Shown: in pieces, positions 50,352-58,965 of the stretch
How positions within the stretch are numbered: the first letter of the stretch is position 1
Layout of the letters: every line of letters begins with the position of its first letter
Origin: Actinomadura syzygii
Lineage (GTDB): Bacteria > Actinomycetota > Actinomycetes > Streptosporangiales > Streptosporangiaceae
Direction: 5' to 3'
Assembly (NCBI RefSeq): GCF_008085905.1
Contig: NZ_VSFF01000004.1
Location: forward strand, 186,001-250,000
Length of the DNA stretch: 64,000 nucleotides
Made by a program: the position numbers and the translations under genes
The notes under the pieces: generated by a model
Databases searched by the model: none
The model's input: the letters and a program-made list of their open reading frames with translations, nothing else
What the model was told of the DNA's origin: nothing

Positions 50352-50648
50352 ATGTCGTTCAACGGGGTCCGGCCGCCCGGGGGCAAGCCGTTCGCGCTGT
50401 ACGCCGGCGACGTGCCGGTGCGGATCTGGGTCGAGCGGGCCGACGGCACCGATTTCGGCGCCCAATGGATCATGGCCAATCCGGTGGGCGGGGAGTGCCT
50501 GCTGGAGGTGAGCCGCTTCGGCAAGGAACGCTATCTGCGGCGCGGCGCGCGCGGCTACTCCACCCGGTACTGGGTGAGCGTCGCCGCCCTCTACGACAGC
50601 GTGATCATGCCAGCGCAGTTCGACATGCAGGGCGGCGGCAATGTCTGA
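50352..50648 (+). CDS. Small protein, second gene of cassette
   Basis: 98 residues from ATG 50352; the ribosome-binding site GGGAGGG lies at the end of the preceding gene. The composition is strand-rich with many aromatics (KERYLRRGARGYSTRYWVSV) and a compact look, like a phage-tail or scaffold-type beta domain, but I recognise no family. It overlaps the start of the third gene by 8 bp. Confidence 0.7.
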   Translation: MSFNGVRPPGGKPFALYAGDVPVRIWVERADGTDFGAQWIMANPVGGECLLEVSRFGKERYLRRGARGYSTRYWVSVAALYDSVIMPAQFDMQGGGNV

Positions 50649-51642
50649 GGCCCCGCCCGCCAGCCCGGGACATCTCACAGCCGACCAGCGTGCGCAGGCA
50701 CACCAGGCCCTGACCGGGCACCTGCAGGCGCTGGCCGTTCGGCATGCGCAGATCGGCCGCGTCAACGGCCTGGCCATGAACGCGCTGCACCACGGAATGC
50801 ATCGCCTGCTCGCCCACGATGACCGCTACCGGAGCCAGATGGCGGCGGCCGTTGAACAGCGAGGCGACCGGACCTGTCCGCCCGATCTCGTCGCCGACCG
50901 CCGCGCGCACCGCCTGGGCACCGACGTGATGACCGACGAGCGGCTGCTGGAGCACGCCCGCCACGGCCTGCTGTCGGGTCCCGACCCCTTCCAGGACCCA
51001 CACCTGGACATCTACGCCGCCCCCTACGCCGACCACGGAACCTACCTGGGCGGGACCGGGCGCCCTCACCACACCGAAGACGTCTGGGCATCCAGGGCGA
51101 CCGGCGAGATGGGCTGGAGTTTCCAGATCTTCCCCGAGCCCGGGACCATCGTGTGCAGCTCGGCGATCTGGGTCGACTTCATGCGCATCACCCCCGGACA
51201 CCCGCCCGGCCAGGGCCCGGCCGGCACCGCGCAGGTACGCACCTACACACCGTATGAGTACCTGTGGAACAACCAGTCCGACATGGCGGTCGCCCGCAGC
51301 TCGGCGCACTGGGGCATCTACGTGCTCAGCTGGGACCTGCACGGCGGCCCACCCGCCCTCGAGCAGGACCACACCCACCCGGCCCCGGTCTGGGACGACC
51401 TGACCGGCTGGAACTGGGTCCACGCCAACCCCGGATGGCCCTCGGTCACCTCCGACCACGCCTTCCCCGGCTACGGGCCACCGGTACCGACCTTCCCGAT
51501 CAGGCCCGAACGCCTGTACTCGGCCGCGATCTGGTGCTGGACAACCGGCGACGCCATCGGACAGGCCCAACCAGACCTAGGAAGCTACGCCCTGGCAGCC
51601 CTATGGGCCCAGGTCCGCATGGTCGTCATCGCCCAGACCTGA
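50641..51642 (+). CDS. Unknown 333-residue protein, third gene of cassette
   Basis: Starts at ATG 50641, overlapping the previous stop by 8 bp. A helical N-terminus (DQRAQAHQALTGHLQALAVR, then HGMHRLLAHDDRYRS) precedes a large domain rich in Trp, Tyr, His and Pro (GEMGWSFQIFPEPGTIVCSS, SAHWGIYVLSWDLHGG, DDLTGWNWVHANPGW). No signal peptide or membrane helix. The aromatic-rich second part could bind sugar or a surface, but that is speculation. Function unknown. IS3 debris lies directly downstream. Confidence 0.7.
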   Translation: MSEAPPASPGHLTADQRAQAHQALTGHLQALAVRHAQIGRVNGLAMNALHHGMHRLLAHDDRYRSQMAAAVEQRGDRTCPPDLVADRRAHRLGTDVMTDERLLEHARHGLLSGPDPFQDPHLDIYAAPYADHGTYLGGTGRPHHTEDVWASRATGEMGWSFQIFPEPGTIVCSSAIWVDFMRITPGHPPGQGPAGTAQVRTYTPYEYLWNNQSDMAVARSSAHWGIYVLSWDLHGGPPALEQDHTHPAPVWDDLTGWNWVHANPGWPSVTSDHAFPGYGPPVPTFPIRPERLYSAAIWCWTTGDAIGQAQPDLGSYALAALWAQVRMVVIAQT

Positions 51643-51719
51643 AACTGAGGTGTGCTGGGTTCGGTGACGTTCTTTGAGCCAGTCATGATCTTGGCTGGTG
51701 GAGAGGAGATTGACCGTCG

Positions 51720-52022
51720 ATGGCACCTGCGAGGAAGTGCCCCCAGAAGCCTGCGGGATCGGGCTGTTCGCTTGGTGCGGGAGCCGGATTGGCCGATCGC
51801 TCAGATCGCTGCGGATCTGGGTATTCACCGCGAGGCCCTGCGTACCTGGGTGTGTCAGCCCGAGGCCGATGCGGGGCAGCGGTCCGAGCAGCTGACCAGC
51901 GTCGGGCGTGAGGAGCTCAAACAGCTGCGCAAGCAAAACAACGAGCTCAAGCGCGCCAACGAGATATTGAAGGCCGCGTCGGCGTTTTTCGCTGCGGGCT
52001 CGGCCGGCCCCGGACGAGGTAG
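51720..52022 (+). pseudogene. IS3-family transposase OrfA remnant
   Basis: Starts MAPARKCPQ at ATG 51720 with GAGAGGAG upstream, then shifts frame to LRDRAVRLVREPDWPIAQIA, LGIHREALRTWV and KQLRKQNNELKRANEILKAA, ending FFAA, which is the helix-turn-helix plus leucine zipper of OrfA. A second frame change precedes the stop at 52020. OrfB with its DDE catalytic domain is absent, and no terminal inverted repeats were found. It is a dead fragment. Confidence 0.8.
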
Positions 52023-52104
52023 TCGCGGGTCATTTCGCCCCTGGCCGTGGTCGTGTCGATCTACGCCATCCTGGCGACCCAGCGCGCGCACAGCGAGGAG
52101 TCCG

Positions 52105-52308
52105 CCGGACGCGGCGAAACCGGTCCTGACCACCGGCCTGTCCCAGACCAGGCGGGCCGCTGCCCACCTGACCGTCGCCCTGCCCGGAAGCGCCTTCCTC
52201 CTGCTGCTCAGCGCCCTGGGCCTCGGCATCTCCACGGCCCTCACGCTCGCCTGGGCGGTGCTGGTGTACGCCCTCGCCGTCGGCACGCTGGGCGGACTGC
52301 TCCAATAG
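52105..52308 (+). pseudogene. ABC exporter permease C-terminal fragment
   Basis: Reads LTTGLSQTRRAAAHLTVALP and continues in hydrophobic segments FLLLLSALGLGISTA and LAWAVLVYALAVGTLGGLL to a stop at 52306. This looks like the terminal helices of large ABC-2-type exporter permeases, in which S-R-x-R-x-x-x-x-H-L is common. Only ~65 residues remain, fused to IS3 debris. Confidence 0.45.
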
Positions 52309-52477
52309 CCGGGCAGGACGGCCGACCTCTCTCCCTTCGGCCGCCCACCCCAACTCCCGGCTGGTGAACTCCACGTGCTACCGATCGCGATCGGGCTGGT
52401 CGGCTTCCGGCGCCGCGACATCGCTATCCCTTAGCGGGTGACGAGAGAATTCCCCACCGACGCCCAATGACGGAACG

Positions 52478-52672
52478 TCACCGCTCGCCGGTGCGCCGGA
52501 TCTCTCGGGCCGTGTCCTTGGCCTTCTCGCCGACCTGCTTGACCCCGCCCGCGACACGATCCTTGCGGCCCTCGGCCTCCAAATATGGATCGCGTGACTC
52601 GCGGCCCGCCCTCTCCTTGGCGCGGCCCTTGGCACGTTGCGTACTGTTCTTCAGCTTCTTCAACAGACCCAT
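52478..52672 (-). CDS. CsbD-like small stress protein
   Basis: 64 residues from ATG 52672 (MGLLKKLKN), with AGGAGGAG a few bases upstream; the frame is open longer but the ribosome-binding site decides. Highly charged helical repeats such as AKGRAKERAGRESRD and GRKDRVAGGVKQVGEKAKD match the CsbD pattern (G-K-x-K-x-x-x-G, then E-A-E-G-x-x-D-x-x-x-G). CsbD-like proteins are small, abundant general-stress proteins of unknown mechanism. A second tiny protein with the same MGLL start lies upstream on the same strand. Confidence 0.75.
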   Translation of the reverse strand: MGLLKKLKNSTQRAKGRAKERAGRESRDPYLEAEGRKDRVAGGVKQVGEKAKDTAREIRRTGER

Positions 52673-52761
52673 GCGCTCTCCTCCTTCTGCCTGGCATCCG
52701 CGGCTTCGTAGCCGACAAGCCCGAAACGCTGGCCCGCTCTTGTTCGCCTTGGGCGCGTCCC

Positions 52762-52968
52762 TCATTGGATATGGCGACCGCCGCGTCGGTACTGCTCCGC
52801 CTCATGATGGATCTTCGCCTCGGTCGCCATGAGCCTGGCTTCGGCGCGCTCGGTCCGCATCTTCGCCTGCATCTCACGGAAGGTCGGCACACGGCGCCGC
52901 GCTCGTACCGGCCGCGTCGCGGCCCGCTGTCCCGTTCGCCGTCGCCGGAAACGCTGCAGCAGCCCCAT
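52762..52968 (-). CDS. Tiny arginine-rich protein
   Basis: 68 residues from ATG 52968 (MGLLQRFRRRR), with AAGGAG upstream. Very basic N-terminal half (many Arg), then a helix REMQAKMRTERAEARLMATE and a His/Arg-rich end. The MGLL start and length echo the CsbD-like gene 90 bp downstream, so both probably belong to one stress-related transcript. No domain recognised. Confidence 0.6.
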   Translation of the reverse strand: MGLLQRFRRRRTGQRAATRPVRARRRVPTFREMQAKMRTERAEARLMATEAKIHHEAEQYRRGGRHIQ

Positions 52969-53289
52969 GTTCCGCTCCTTTTCCACTGCGCACGGGCGAC
53001 CATGTGCCCCATTCGATGCGTTCCATGCACACACGCCCGCTGACATGGGGTTTTGCAAACAATGTCCAGACAAGGGGAAAAGGCACGAAAGGTCGTGCCG
53101 TCGAAGCCCGTCATCCGAGGCAGGCAGCCGATGATCTTAGAATCGGAGCAGCTCGGGCGACTCCGCCTGCATGGGCGATGCAGCCGCACCTGGCTGAGCA
53201 CCATGAAGACGTGGAGCGACAGCACCAGCAAGCCGGCGTGGTGCTGATCGCCAGGTCGAAGGCGTCGTCGGCCGCGACACCGAACCGAC
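52969..53289. other. Gap
   Basis: No gene supported. The first 20 bases hold the ribosome-binding site of the tiny arginine-rich gene. The rest looks like decayed sequence leading into the PLP-enzyme remnant. Confidence 0.35.
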
Positions 53290-53530
53290 CGGGCGCACTC
53301 TCCGGCGCCGCATTACTCGCCGGCCGCCTGGGCGCCTTCCGGGCCTGCGCGTGGACGTCATCATCTCCGGAGGAACATCGACACCGGACGGTTCACCGAA
53401 CTGCTTTCCACATTTCGGACGCACGCGGCGGACGCCGGTCAACCCGCTGCCGAGCCTCCTTCGCCTCCGATGCCAATGCCGATACCGGCGGTGTTCGGCT
53501 TCGTCTGCGGCGGCGAGGATCTGGCCGCGT
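53290..53530 (+). pseudogene. PLP-dependent threonine dehydratase-like C-terminal remnant
   Basis: Pieces read GALSGAALLAGRLGAF, then LRVDVIISGG, and after a one-base shift near 53375 NIDTGRFTELLSTFRTHAAD up to a stop at about 53530. The order resembles the end of serine/threonine dehydratases, where G-x-V-V-S-G-G-N-x-D is conserved. The PLP lysine and substrate loops are absent. Dead fragment. Confidence 0.45.
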
Positions 53531-53599
53531 AAGGGCGGGCGTGGGCCGGGTCGGACTCGCCTGCCTCACGACGGATCATCCCGTCCTCGCGGACGCGGC

Positions 53600-53677
53600 G
53601 CGCTGGCCGAGGCGGTGCATGCCGGGCAAGTCGCGGCGCGAACGGTGATCTGATTGGACGAGGCCGAGTTCTGGGGA
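53600..53677 (+). pseudogene. Copy D scrap of the P-loop ATPase gene
   Basis: Reads ALAEAVHAGQVAARTVI, a stop, then LDEAEFWG. Copy B has AEAVHAGRVAPRTVIWLNEA at the same place; the Trp codon TGG has become TGA here. Only this Walker B surrounding survives, 1 kb before the stop side of the intact gene. Confidence 0.6.
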
Positions 53678-53867
53678 AGCGGTACAGCGCGCACGGCCCG
53701 GTCTCCTTCTAGCCGCCGGCTTAGATCACCCGTGTGCGATCGAGGTCATCCAGCCTTATATCTATCGATGTGGTGGCTGGCCCGCGACTGTCGCGCCAAT
53801 TCGGTGAGAACCACTCAGGGTGACCGGTCGGGCCAGGACAACCGCAGGTCCGTCTAAGATTGGCGGC

Positions 53868-54719
53868 GTGCATGTGGATGACGGGGTGGTCGTGCGGCGG
53901 TCTCCCTGGATGAGTCCCAGTTACGAGACGACGCTGACTGTCACTCGCCAAGCCTTCCGTGCCAGCTATCTGCGTAGCGTGGAATATTTTTCGGCAGGCG
54001 TTTCGCTCTTCACACTGGAGCGGGCGAGTGGCGACGAACACGCGGGACGCAAACTCTTGGCCTTGGTTGAGCGCCTTGAGTTCTTGATGACACCCCTTTG
54101 TCATGGAAAGCTGTTGTGGGCCACGGTGGCAGCACGTGGCGAGGAGCTTCATGCTTTGTCGGTTCTTCGAGACGATTACGTGGTCGCGCGGACCGTGCAC
54201 GATGCGACGGCTCGGGAAGAATTGGGCTGGTTGGTCGATACCCTCCGCGTGGAGTTTGGGCTCCCTGCGTCAAGGATGACCGGAGGTCATCGGGCAATCG
54301 GAGGTACAGAGGCACCCGAGCCGCTGCCCTCCGCACCGCTGATCTCTCTCCTCCATTCGGCGCTGTCACCGGAGGGAATTCATTATGTCGGGTTCTTTCT
54401 CGAAGGCAATCTGATTGCGTCGGCCGATCTCTTCGAGCATCCCTCATTAGGGCACATGGCCCACAATCTACCGCGTCCACTGAATGCGATCTGTGAGTTC
54501 ATCGGCGGGCATCTCGATGCGTTCAGCGAGCAGCGAAAGGTCGACTCTCTTTCCCTTGGATTCGAGGATAGGCAGGTCGTCTATCGGCGAGTGCACGGCG
54601 ATCAGTCCGTAGTGGGCGTATCGCTGCTCCAAGCCACGGAGAGAAGCGGGGCGGTGGATCGTCAGATCACAGCCGTCCTGGCGCGCCGCTCGGTGCTTAT
54701 CGAAGGACGACGGTGGTGA
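53868..54719 (+). CDS. Unknown 283-residue protein
   Basis: Start placed at GTG 53868 (VHVDDG); GTG 53820 is also open and neither has a strong ribosome-binding site. The sequence is balanced and soluble: RQAFRASYLRSVEYFSAGVS, LLALVERLEFLMTPLCHGKL, then a second half with LISLLHSALSPEGIHYVGFF and LNAICEFIGGHLDAFSEQRK. No membrane helix or motif. Its AT content is somewhat higher than its neighbours. It converges on the large ATPase gene, whose stop lies three bases away, so their transcripts meet head-on. Confidence 0.7.
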   Translation: MHVDDGVVVRRSPWMSPSYETTLTVTRQAFRASYLRSVEYFSAGVSLFTLERASGDEHAGRKLLALVERLEFLMTPLCHGKLLWATVAARGEELHALSVLRDDYVVARTVHDATAREELGWLVDTLRVEFGLPASRMTGGHRAIGGTEAPEPLPSAPLISLLHSALSPEGIHYVGFFLEGNLIASADLFEHPSLGHMAHNLPRPLNAICEFIGGHLDAFSEQRKVDSLSLGFEDRQVVYRRVHGDQSVVGVSLLQATERSGAVDRQITAVLARRSVLIEGRRW

Positions 54720-54722
54720 GCG

Positions 54723-57700
54723 TCACTCCGGGGCGTCCGGCGAGTCCCAGCCCCAGGGGGCCGACGGGGAGCCGTCCGGCTCTCGGCCGAACTTGTAGCG
54801 CGCCCTGAATTCGGCGTTCGCGAAGGCCAGGGCCATCTGGAATTCCCCCGCGGAGATCGAGTGGTCCACCACGGCGTCCACCGCTTCGTGGAGCGAGGCC
54901 CGCCGGAGCATCGCGAGCACCCGCGCCCTCTCGGTGGTCTCCGCGAGGCGTGCCCACTCGACGAGCCGGTTCGCGAGAAGCGACACGCCCTCCTCGGCCT
55001 CTACACGGCAGAGAGCCTCCAACAGCAGATCGACCGCGCCGACGTCCTGGACCCGCACCCGCCGTGCCGCCCTGGCGCCCAGTTCCCGAACCGCGCTGTC
55101 GGAATCGGCCCGGTGCAGAACGTCCAGCAGATGACGCAGCGCATGCACGTTGTCCAGCGGAGGATCCGCCAGGAGCCGGTCCCGTACCGTCTCGAACGCC
55201 GCCGATGCGTCGGCCCTGAGCAGCGCGTCGAGCAGGCGGCCCAGCGTGTAGGGGTTGCCCAGCCGTATTCGCGCGGGTTGAACGCGGGACAGGAACCGCA
55301 GGAGCGCCGTCCGGTCCTCCAAGTCCAGGAAGAGGCCGAGCATCCGGCTGACCGGCTCCGCGTCGTCGGTCGGGGCCGCCCCCGCCGCGCGTCCGCAAAG
55401 CAGGTCCAACTGTCCCGGTGAGCTCTCCAGGGCCATGGCTAGCGCGGAGATGCCCTTGGAGTCATGGAGGTCGGTATGGCGGGCGGGGTCACGGTCGAGC
55501 AGAAACGCCATCTGGTCGTCCAGACCCGCGGCACGGAGCGCCTCCAGAGTGGCGGCGACGACGCCGGGGACGGCAAGATCGACCGTCGCGGCGGCCCGCT
55601 GCCCGAGGAGCGTTGCCAGTTCCTGGAAACCGGCTTGGCGGATCTGCGTGATGAAGCGCCTGGTGAGACGCGGTCGGTCGACCGGCAGGCCCATGGTGAT
55701 GCGCTTGGCCAGCTCGCGCGTTTGGGCCTCGTCTCCCGTTGCCGAGAGGGCGCTGAGAAGCGCCGCGACCCTGTCCGGCTCCTTGAGGCGGGCGTGGCGG
55801 GCGGGGTCGCGGGCGAGCAGGAGCACCATCTGGTCGTGCAGACCTGCGTCGCGAAGGGCGTCCAGTGTACGGGCGACGACCGCTGGGTCGGTGAGCACGA
55901 GGGCCCTCACGGTGCGCGCCGCTCTTTCTGCCGCGAGGTCGTGCTCACGATCCGGACGCCGAGGGCCCGCTGTCTTTTCGCGCGAGAACGCGTCAGGCGC
56001 TTGGAGGTCACGTCGGCTCTCTGACCCGTGCGTTCGCGGTGCCGGAGGCGGAGGTTCGCCGCCGATCCAGCCGGCCGCGTCGAGCAGCCCGTAGCCGGCG
56101 GCCGTATGACGGACGACGAACGACGTCCCCGTGGGAGCGTCCGACATCGCCATTCTCAAGAGCATCAGACGCACGCGCTGATCATCGGTGCGGTGAGCCA
56201 ACTCGACCGCGGCCTCGTGACGGGCGGCGTCCGGAAGTCGACTGAGCAGAGCGCCGACAGGCTCGGGATCCGCCCAGGGGCCGTCACGCAGAGTGCGTTG
56301 GATCAAGGCGGTCGCGGCATGGCCGGCCTGGAGGCCCTGCAACCTTGTGACGAGCCGCTGGACGGCGCCGAGCTCGTCGATTCGCACGACGGTCTCCGGT
56401 CGGCGGGACAGCAGCTTGTCCAGTTGCCCGGTCTCCGGCCGATGCGCCAGCTCTTCGAGGAGCGAATCGACGCCCGCGGCGTCGCGGATATCGATGTTCT
56501 CCACCAGGTTCCGGCCCATGAGGGCATCGATGTGCGCGGGCGCCCCCGCTCGGCGCAGGGCGCGCAGGAGGCGAGCCAGGGCCGACGGCTCGTCGATCGC
56601 GTGCTCATCGACAGCGCGATTCAGCAGGGTTTCCATCCCCTCATCGCTGCCGGCGCGGCCCATCGCGTCGATCCACTGGAGGACGGAGGCGAGCGGATCC
56701 ACCGGGAGCACGTCGGCCAGCCTGCGATGCAGGGTGTTGAGCGCGCCCCGTGCCCCCGCTTCGCTGAACTGCTCGCCCAACTGGACGAGAAGGTGGAGGT
56801 TGGTGAGCGCGACCCGATCGGCGAGCCAGACGGCGCAGTCCGCACGGCCCGATGCCTCGTACTCGCCGAACGCCTGCATCAGCCGGATCGCCGACACTCC
56901 GCTTCCCGCGCCGACCGCCTTCCTGCGCAGCAGAACGGAGATCCTGTGGAGGCCCTGCTCGTGGGCGGCGGTGGCGGCCCTTTCCAGATCGTCTGGATCA
57001 TGGGCATGGTTCAGGAGCGCGTTCCACATCCGCGCGGGCGCGCCGAGACGCCGCCGCGCACGTCTGATCTGCTGGTCGAGGTAGTCGTCGGGCTGGTAAC
57101 GCGGCGTGACCTGCCCTGATCTCTCCCGCACCGCCACCAGCGCGGGGACGGCGCCGTGGACGTCGGTACGGGAGCCATCCGAGCGTTCTCCGGTGGTCAG
57201 CGCCCGAAGAGGACCGGTCGCCCACCCGTGCTCGCCGCTGCGATGCCGCGGTTCGAGGTATCCGTCAGCCGCCTCCCGCAGGAGTCCTTCGCTCAACGGC
57301 TGGAAATGTCCCAGCCTCTTTGCGTCGAGTGCCGCGGTGAGCAAGGCGAGTTCCACGGGCCGGAAGAAGCCTCCCTCGGAGAAACGCCTGACGAGTTCGG
57401 GCCCGCCGGTGAGGTGCTGGATCACATCACCGTGGTCCGCCCCGCCAGCCAGCGCGGCGGTGAGACGCGGGTCTCCCTCGTGAACGGCCGCGAGTGCGGC
57501 CAGTTCCTCCTGCTGCGCTCCAGAAAGCGAATCAGGTACATGAATCCGCACCGTGTAGGCGTCTCCCAGCAGGTCACGCGCGACCGCATTCACATCGGGC
57601 GATCGTCCTCTGGCGGTCAGATCCGCAAGATAGGGGTGCTGCCAGATCGTCCCCAGGACGACGAAACCTCGGACCGACTGCAGTAGTCGGATCAACTCGG

Positions 57701-58439
57701 CAGAGGCCCGAGGGTCTGATTCGTTCTGGAGGTACTTCTGCGTCTCGTCCAACCAGAGGACACACCCCTCGGTGATCCGGCCTTCGTCTACCAGCCTCAG
57801 GAGGTCGCCGGTGTCGATGGGAAAATGCACGGGCCAGTCTGGGACCACGCCTTGCAGCGCCTCGTACAGCGCTCGGCTCTTTCCTGTCGCCGAGTCGCCA
57901 TAGAGGAGACAGAAGACAGACTTTCCACCGTCCCTGACCAGGCTGATGCTTTCCCACAGGATTCGATCGTGGGGACGATGCAGGTATGCCGTCAAAGAAT
58001 TCTGCTCGGCGCTGAGATCGGGTTGGAGTGACTGGCGCACGCCCAGGGTGAGTGGCCCAGGTCGTCCGCCCTCCCCGCCTTCGCTCGCCGCGGCGGGAAT
58101 CCCCTTGGCGGATCCCCGCTCTGATCTCGCTCTCTCCCAGAGCAGGCGCCACCGGGACTCGTCGAGCAGAAGCCCGTCCTGCCGTGCGGCGGGAATGCGC
58201 ACGCGTATGTCCTCGACGAGGATTCGCAGCACCCAGCGAAAAGGTTCCCATGATCGAGGGAGGTTGTGTCCTTGCTTCCAGTCGCTGATGCTTTTCGCGT
58301 TGACCGACCACCGCATGTCCTCCGGTCTTCGCCCCGACACGCGGGCAGAGATCCGGTCATAGGTGAGATCGCATGATACGAGCAGCTCACTGAAACGTGA
58401 GGCGAACTCGTGCCGTGCGCCGCCACCCGGATCGCTCAC
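54723..58439 (-). CDS. HTH - P-loop ATPase - helical-repeat protein (STAND-like)
   Basis: 1,238 residues from GTG 58439 (AGGGGA just upstream); the frame is open to 58586. Order: an N-terminal helix-turn-helix (about 10-75: RFSELLVSCDLTYDRISARV, KSISDWKQGHNLP), linker, then a P-loop domain with Walker A GDSATGKSRALYEA near 178-192, Walker B VLWLDETQKYL near 225, and VVLGTIWQHPYLADL. A long all-helical C-terminal part with tandem repeats follows, for example TLDALRDAGLHDQMVLLLAR and TLEALRAAGLDDQMAFLLDR about 100 residues apart. This matches STAND-type signalling ATPases: sensor repeats, a switch ATPase and an effector or DNA-binding end. It is the intact relative of decayed copies A-D. Defence or signalling role is inference. 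Confidence 0.85.
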   Translation of the reverse strand: MSDPGGGARHEFASRFSELLVSCDLTYDRISARVSGRRPEDMRWSVNAKSISDWKQGHNLPRSWEPFRWVLRILVEDIRVRIPAARQDGLLLDESRWRLLWERARSERGSAKGIPAAASEGGEGGRPGPLTLGVRQSLQPDLSAEQNSLTAYLHRPHDRILWESISLVRDGGKSVFCLLYGDSATGKSRALYEALQGVVPDWPVHFPIDTGDLLRLVDEGRITEGCVLWLDETQKYLQNESDPRASAELIRLLQSVRGFVVLGTIWQHPYLADLTARGRSPDVNAVARDLLGDAYTVRIHVPDSLSGAQQEELAALAAVHEGDPRLTAALAGGADHGDVIQHLTGGPELVRRFSEGGFFRPVELALLTAALDAKRLGHFQPLSEGLLREAADGYLEPRHRSGEHGWATGPLRALTTGERSDGSRTDVHGAVPALVAVRERSGQVTPRYQPDDYLDQQIRRARRRLGAPARMWNALLNHAHDPDDLERAATAAHEQGLHRISVLLRRKAVGAGSGVSAIRLMQAFGEYEASGRADCAVWLADRVALTNLHLLVQLGEQFSEAGARGALNTLHRRLADVLPVDPLASVLQWIDAMGRAGSDEGMETLLNRAVDEHAIDEPSALARLLRALRRAGAPAHIDALMGRNLVENIDIRDAAGVDSLLEELAHRPETGQLDKLLSRRPETVVRIDELGAVQRLVTRLQGLQAGHAATALIQRTLRDGPWADPEPVGALLSRLPDAARHEAAVELAHRTDDQRVRLMLLRMAMSDAPTGTSFVVRHTAAGYGLLDAAGWIGGEPPPPAPRTHGSESRRDLQAPDAFSREKTAGPRRPDREHDLAAERAARTVRALVLTDPAVVARTLDALRDAGLHDQMVLLLARDPARHARLKEPDRVAALLSALSATGDEAQTRELAKRITMGLPVDRPRLTRRFITQIRQAGFQELATLLGQRAAATVDLAVPGVVAATLEALRAAGLDDQMAFLLDRDPARHTDLHDSKGISALAMALESSPGQLDLLCGRAAGAAPTDDAEPVSRMLGLFLDLEDRTALLRFLSRVQPARIRLGNPYTLGRLLDALLRADASAAFETVRDRLLADPPLDNVHALRHLLDVLHRADSDSAVRELGARAARRVRVQDVGAVDLLLEALCRVEAEEGVSLLANRLVEWARLAETTERARVLAMLRRASLHEAVDAVVDHSISAGEFQMALAFANAEFRARYKFGREPDGSPSAPWGWDSPDAPE

Positions 58440-58699
58440 GGTCCCCTGTGCTCCTCCCCCGGTCGAACCCGCATCGCGCCGGACTCCCCCATTGTCTCCA
58501 CACTGCGACTCGTCGATGAAGAGATTCGTTCTCGCGAGCATCGACCAGCGCGGCGGCCGTCCGGATCGGTCCGGATCGGAAATCACGTCGCCGCAGGCAG
58601 AGGCCGGTTCGGGCCGCCCGAGAAATGCGGGCCGAGTTCGTTCCTGGTGTGTTGGGAGCCCGCACTTGACGCCGGAACGCTCTCCCCCGGAGGAACCTC

Positions 58700-58921
58700 G
58701 TGACAGATTTCCTAGCCGTACTGGCCCTCACCGTCGCCATGCTCGGCGCCGCCGCGCGCATCCCAACCGCGGCCGCGGACCTGCTCCGCGCGTGCCTTCC
58801 CTTGATCGAGGCGATGAATGAGCTACGTACCGCGCTCACCAGCCATTCCCGAGCTGTGCCTGACGAGGTGCCCACCGAACCAGAGCGCACCGGTATGGAG
58901 ACTTCCTCGGGAAAACCGTGA
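58700..58921 (+). CDS. Small membrane protein divergent from the ATPase gene
   Basis: 73 residues from GTG 58700 with GGAGGAA upstream. One hydrophobic segment at the N-terminus (FLAVLALTVAMLGAAARI) may anchor it, followed by a helix LLRACLPLIEAMNELRTAL and a charged tail. It is divergent from the large ATPase gene; the region between (58440-58699) would hold both promoters. Its stop overlaps a GTG start (GTGA) of the next frame. Function unknown. Confidence 0.6.
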   Translation: MTDFLAVLALTVAMLGAAARIPTAAADLLRACLPLIEAMNELRTALTSHSRAVPDEVPTEPERTGMETSSGKP

Positions 58922-58965
58922 CGATCGGGCGGTGGAGAGACCGTGACGGTCGGGCGGTGGAGCGC
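58916..58965. repeat. 25-bp tandem duplication over a start codon
   Basis: Two 25-base units (58916-58940, 58941-58965) beginning CCGTGACG and containing CGGGCGGTGGAG differ at three positions. Each supplies a GTG start, in different frames because 25 is not a multiple of three. Confidence 0.7.
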
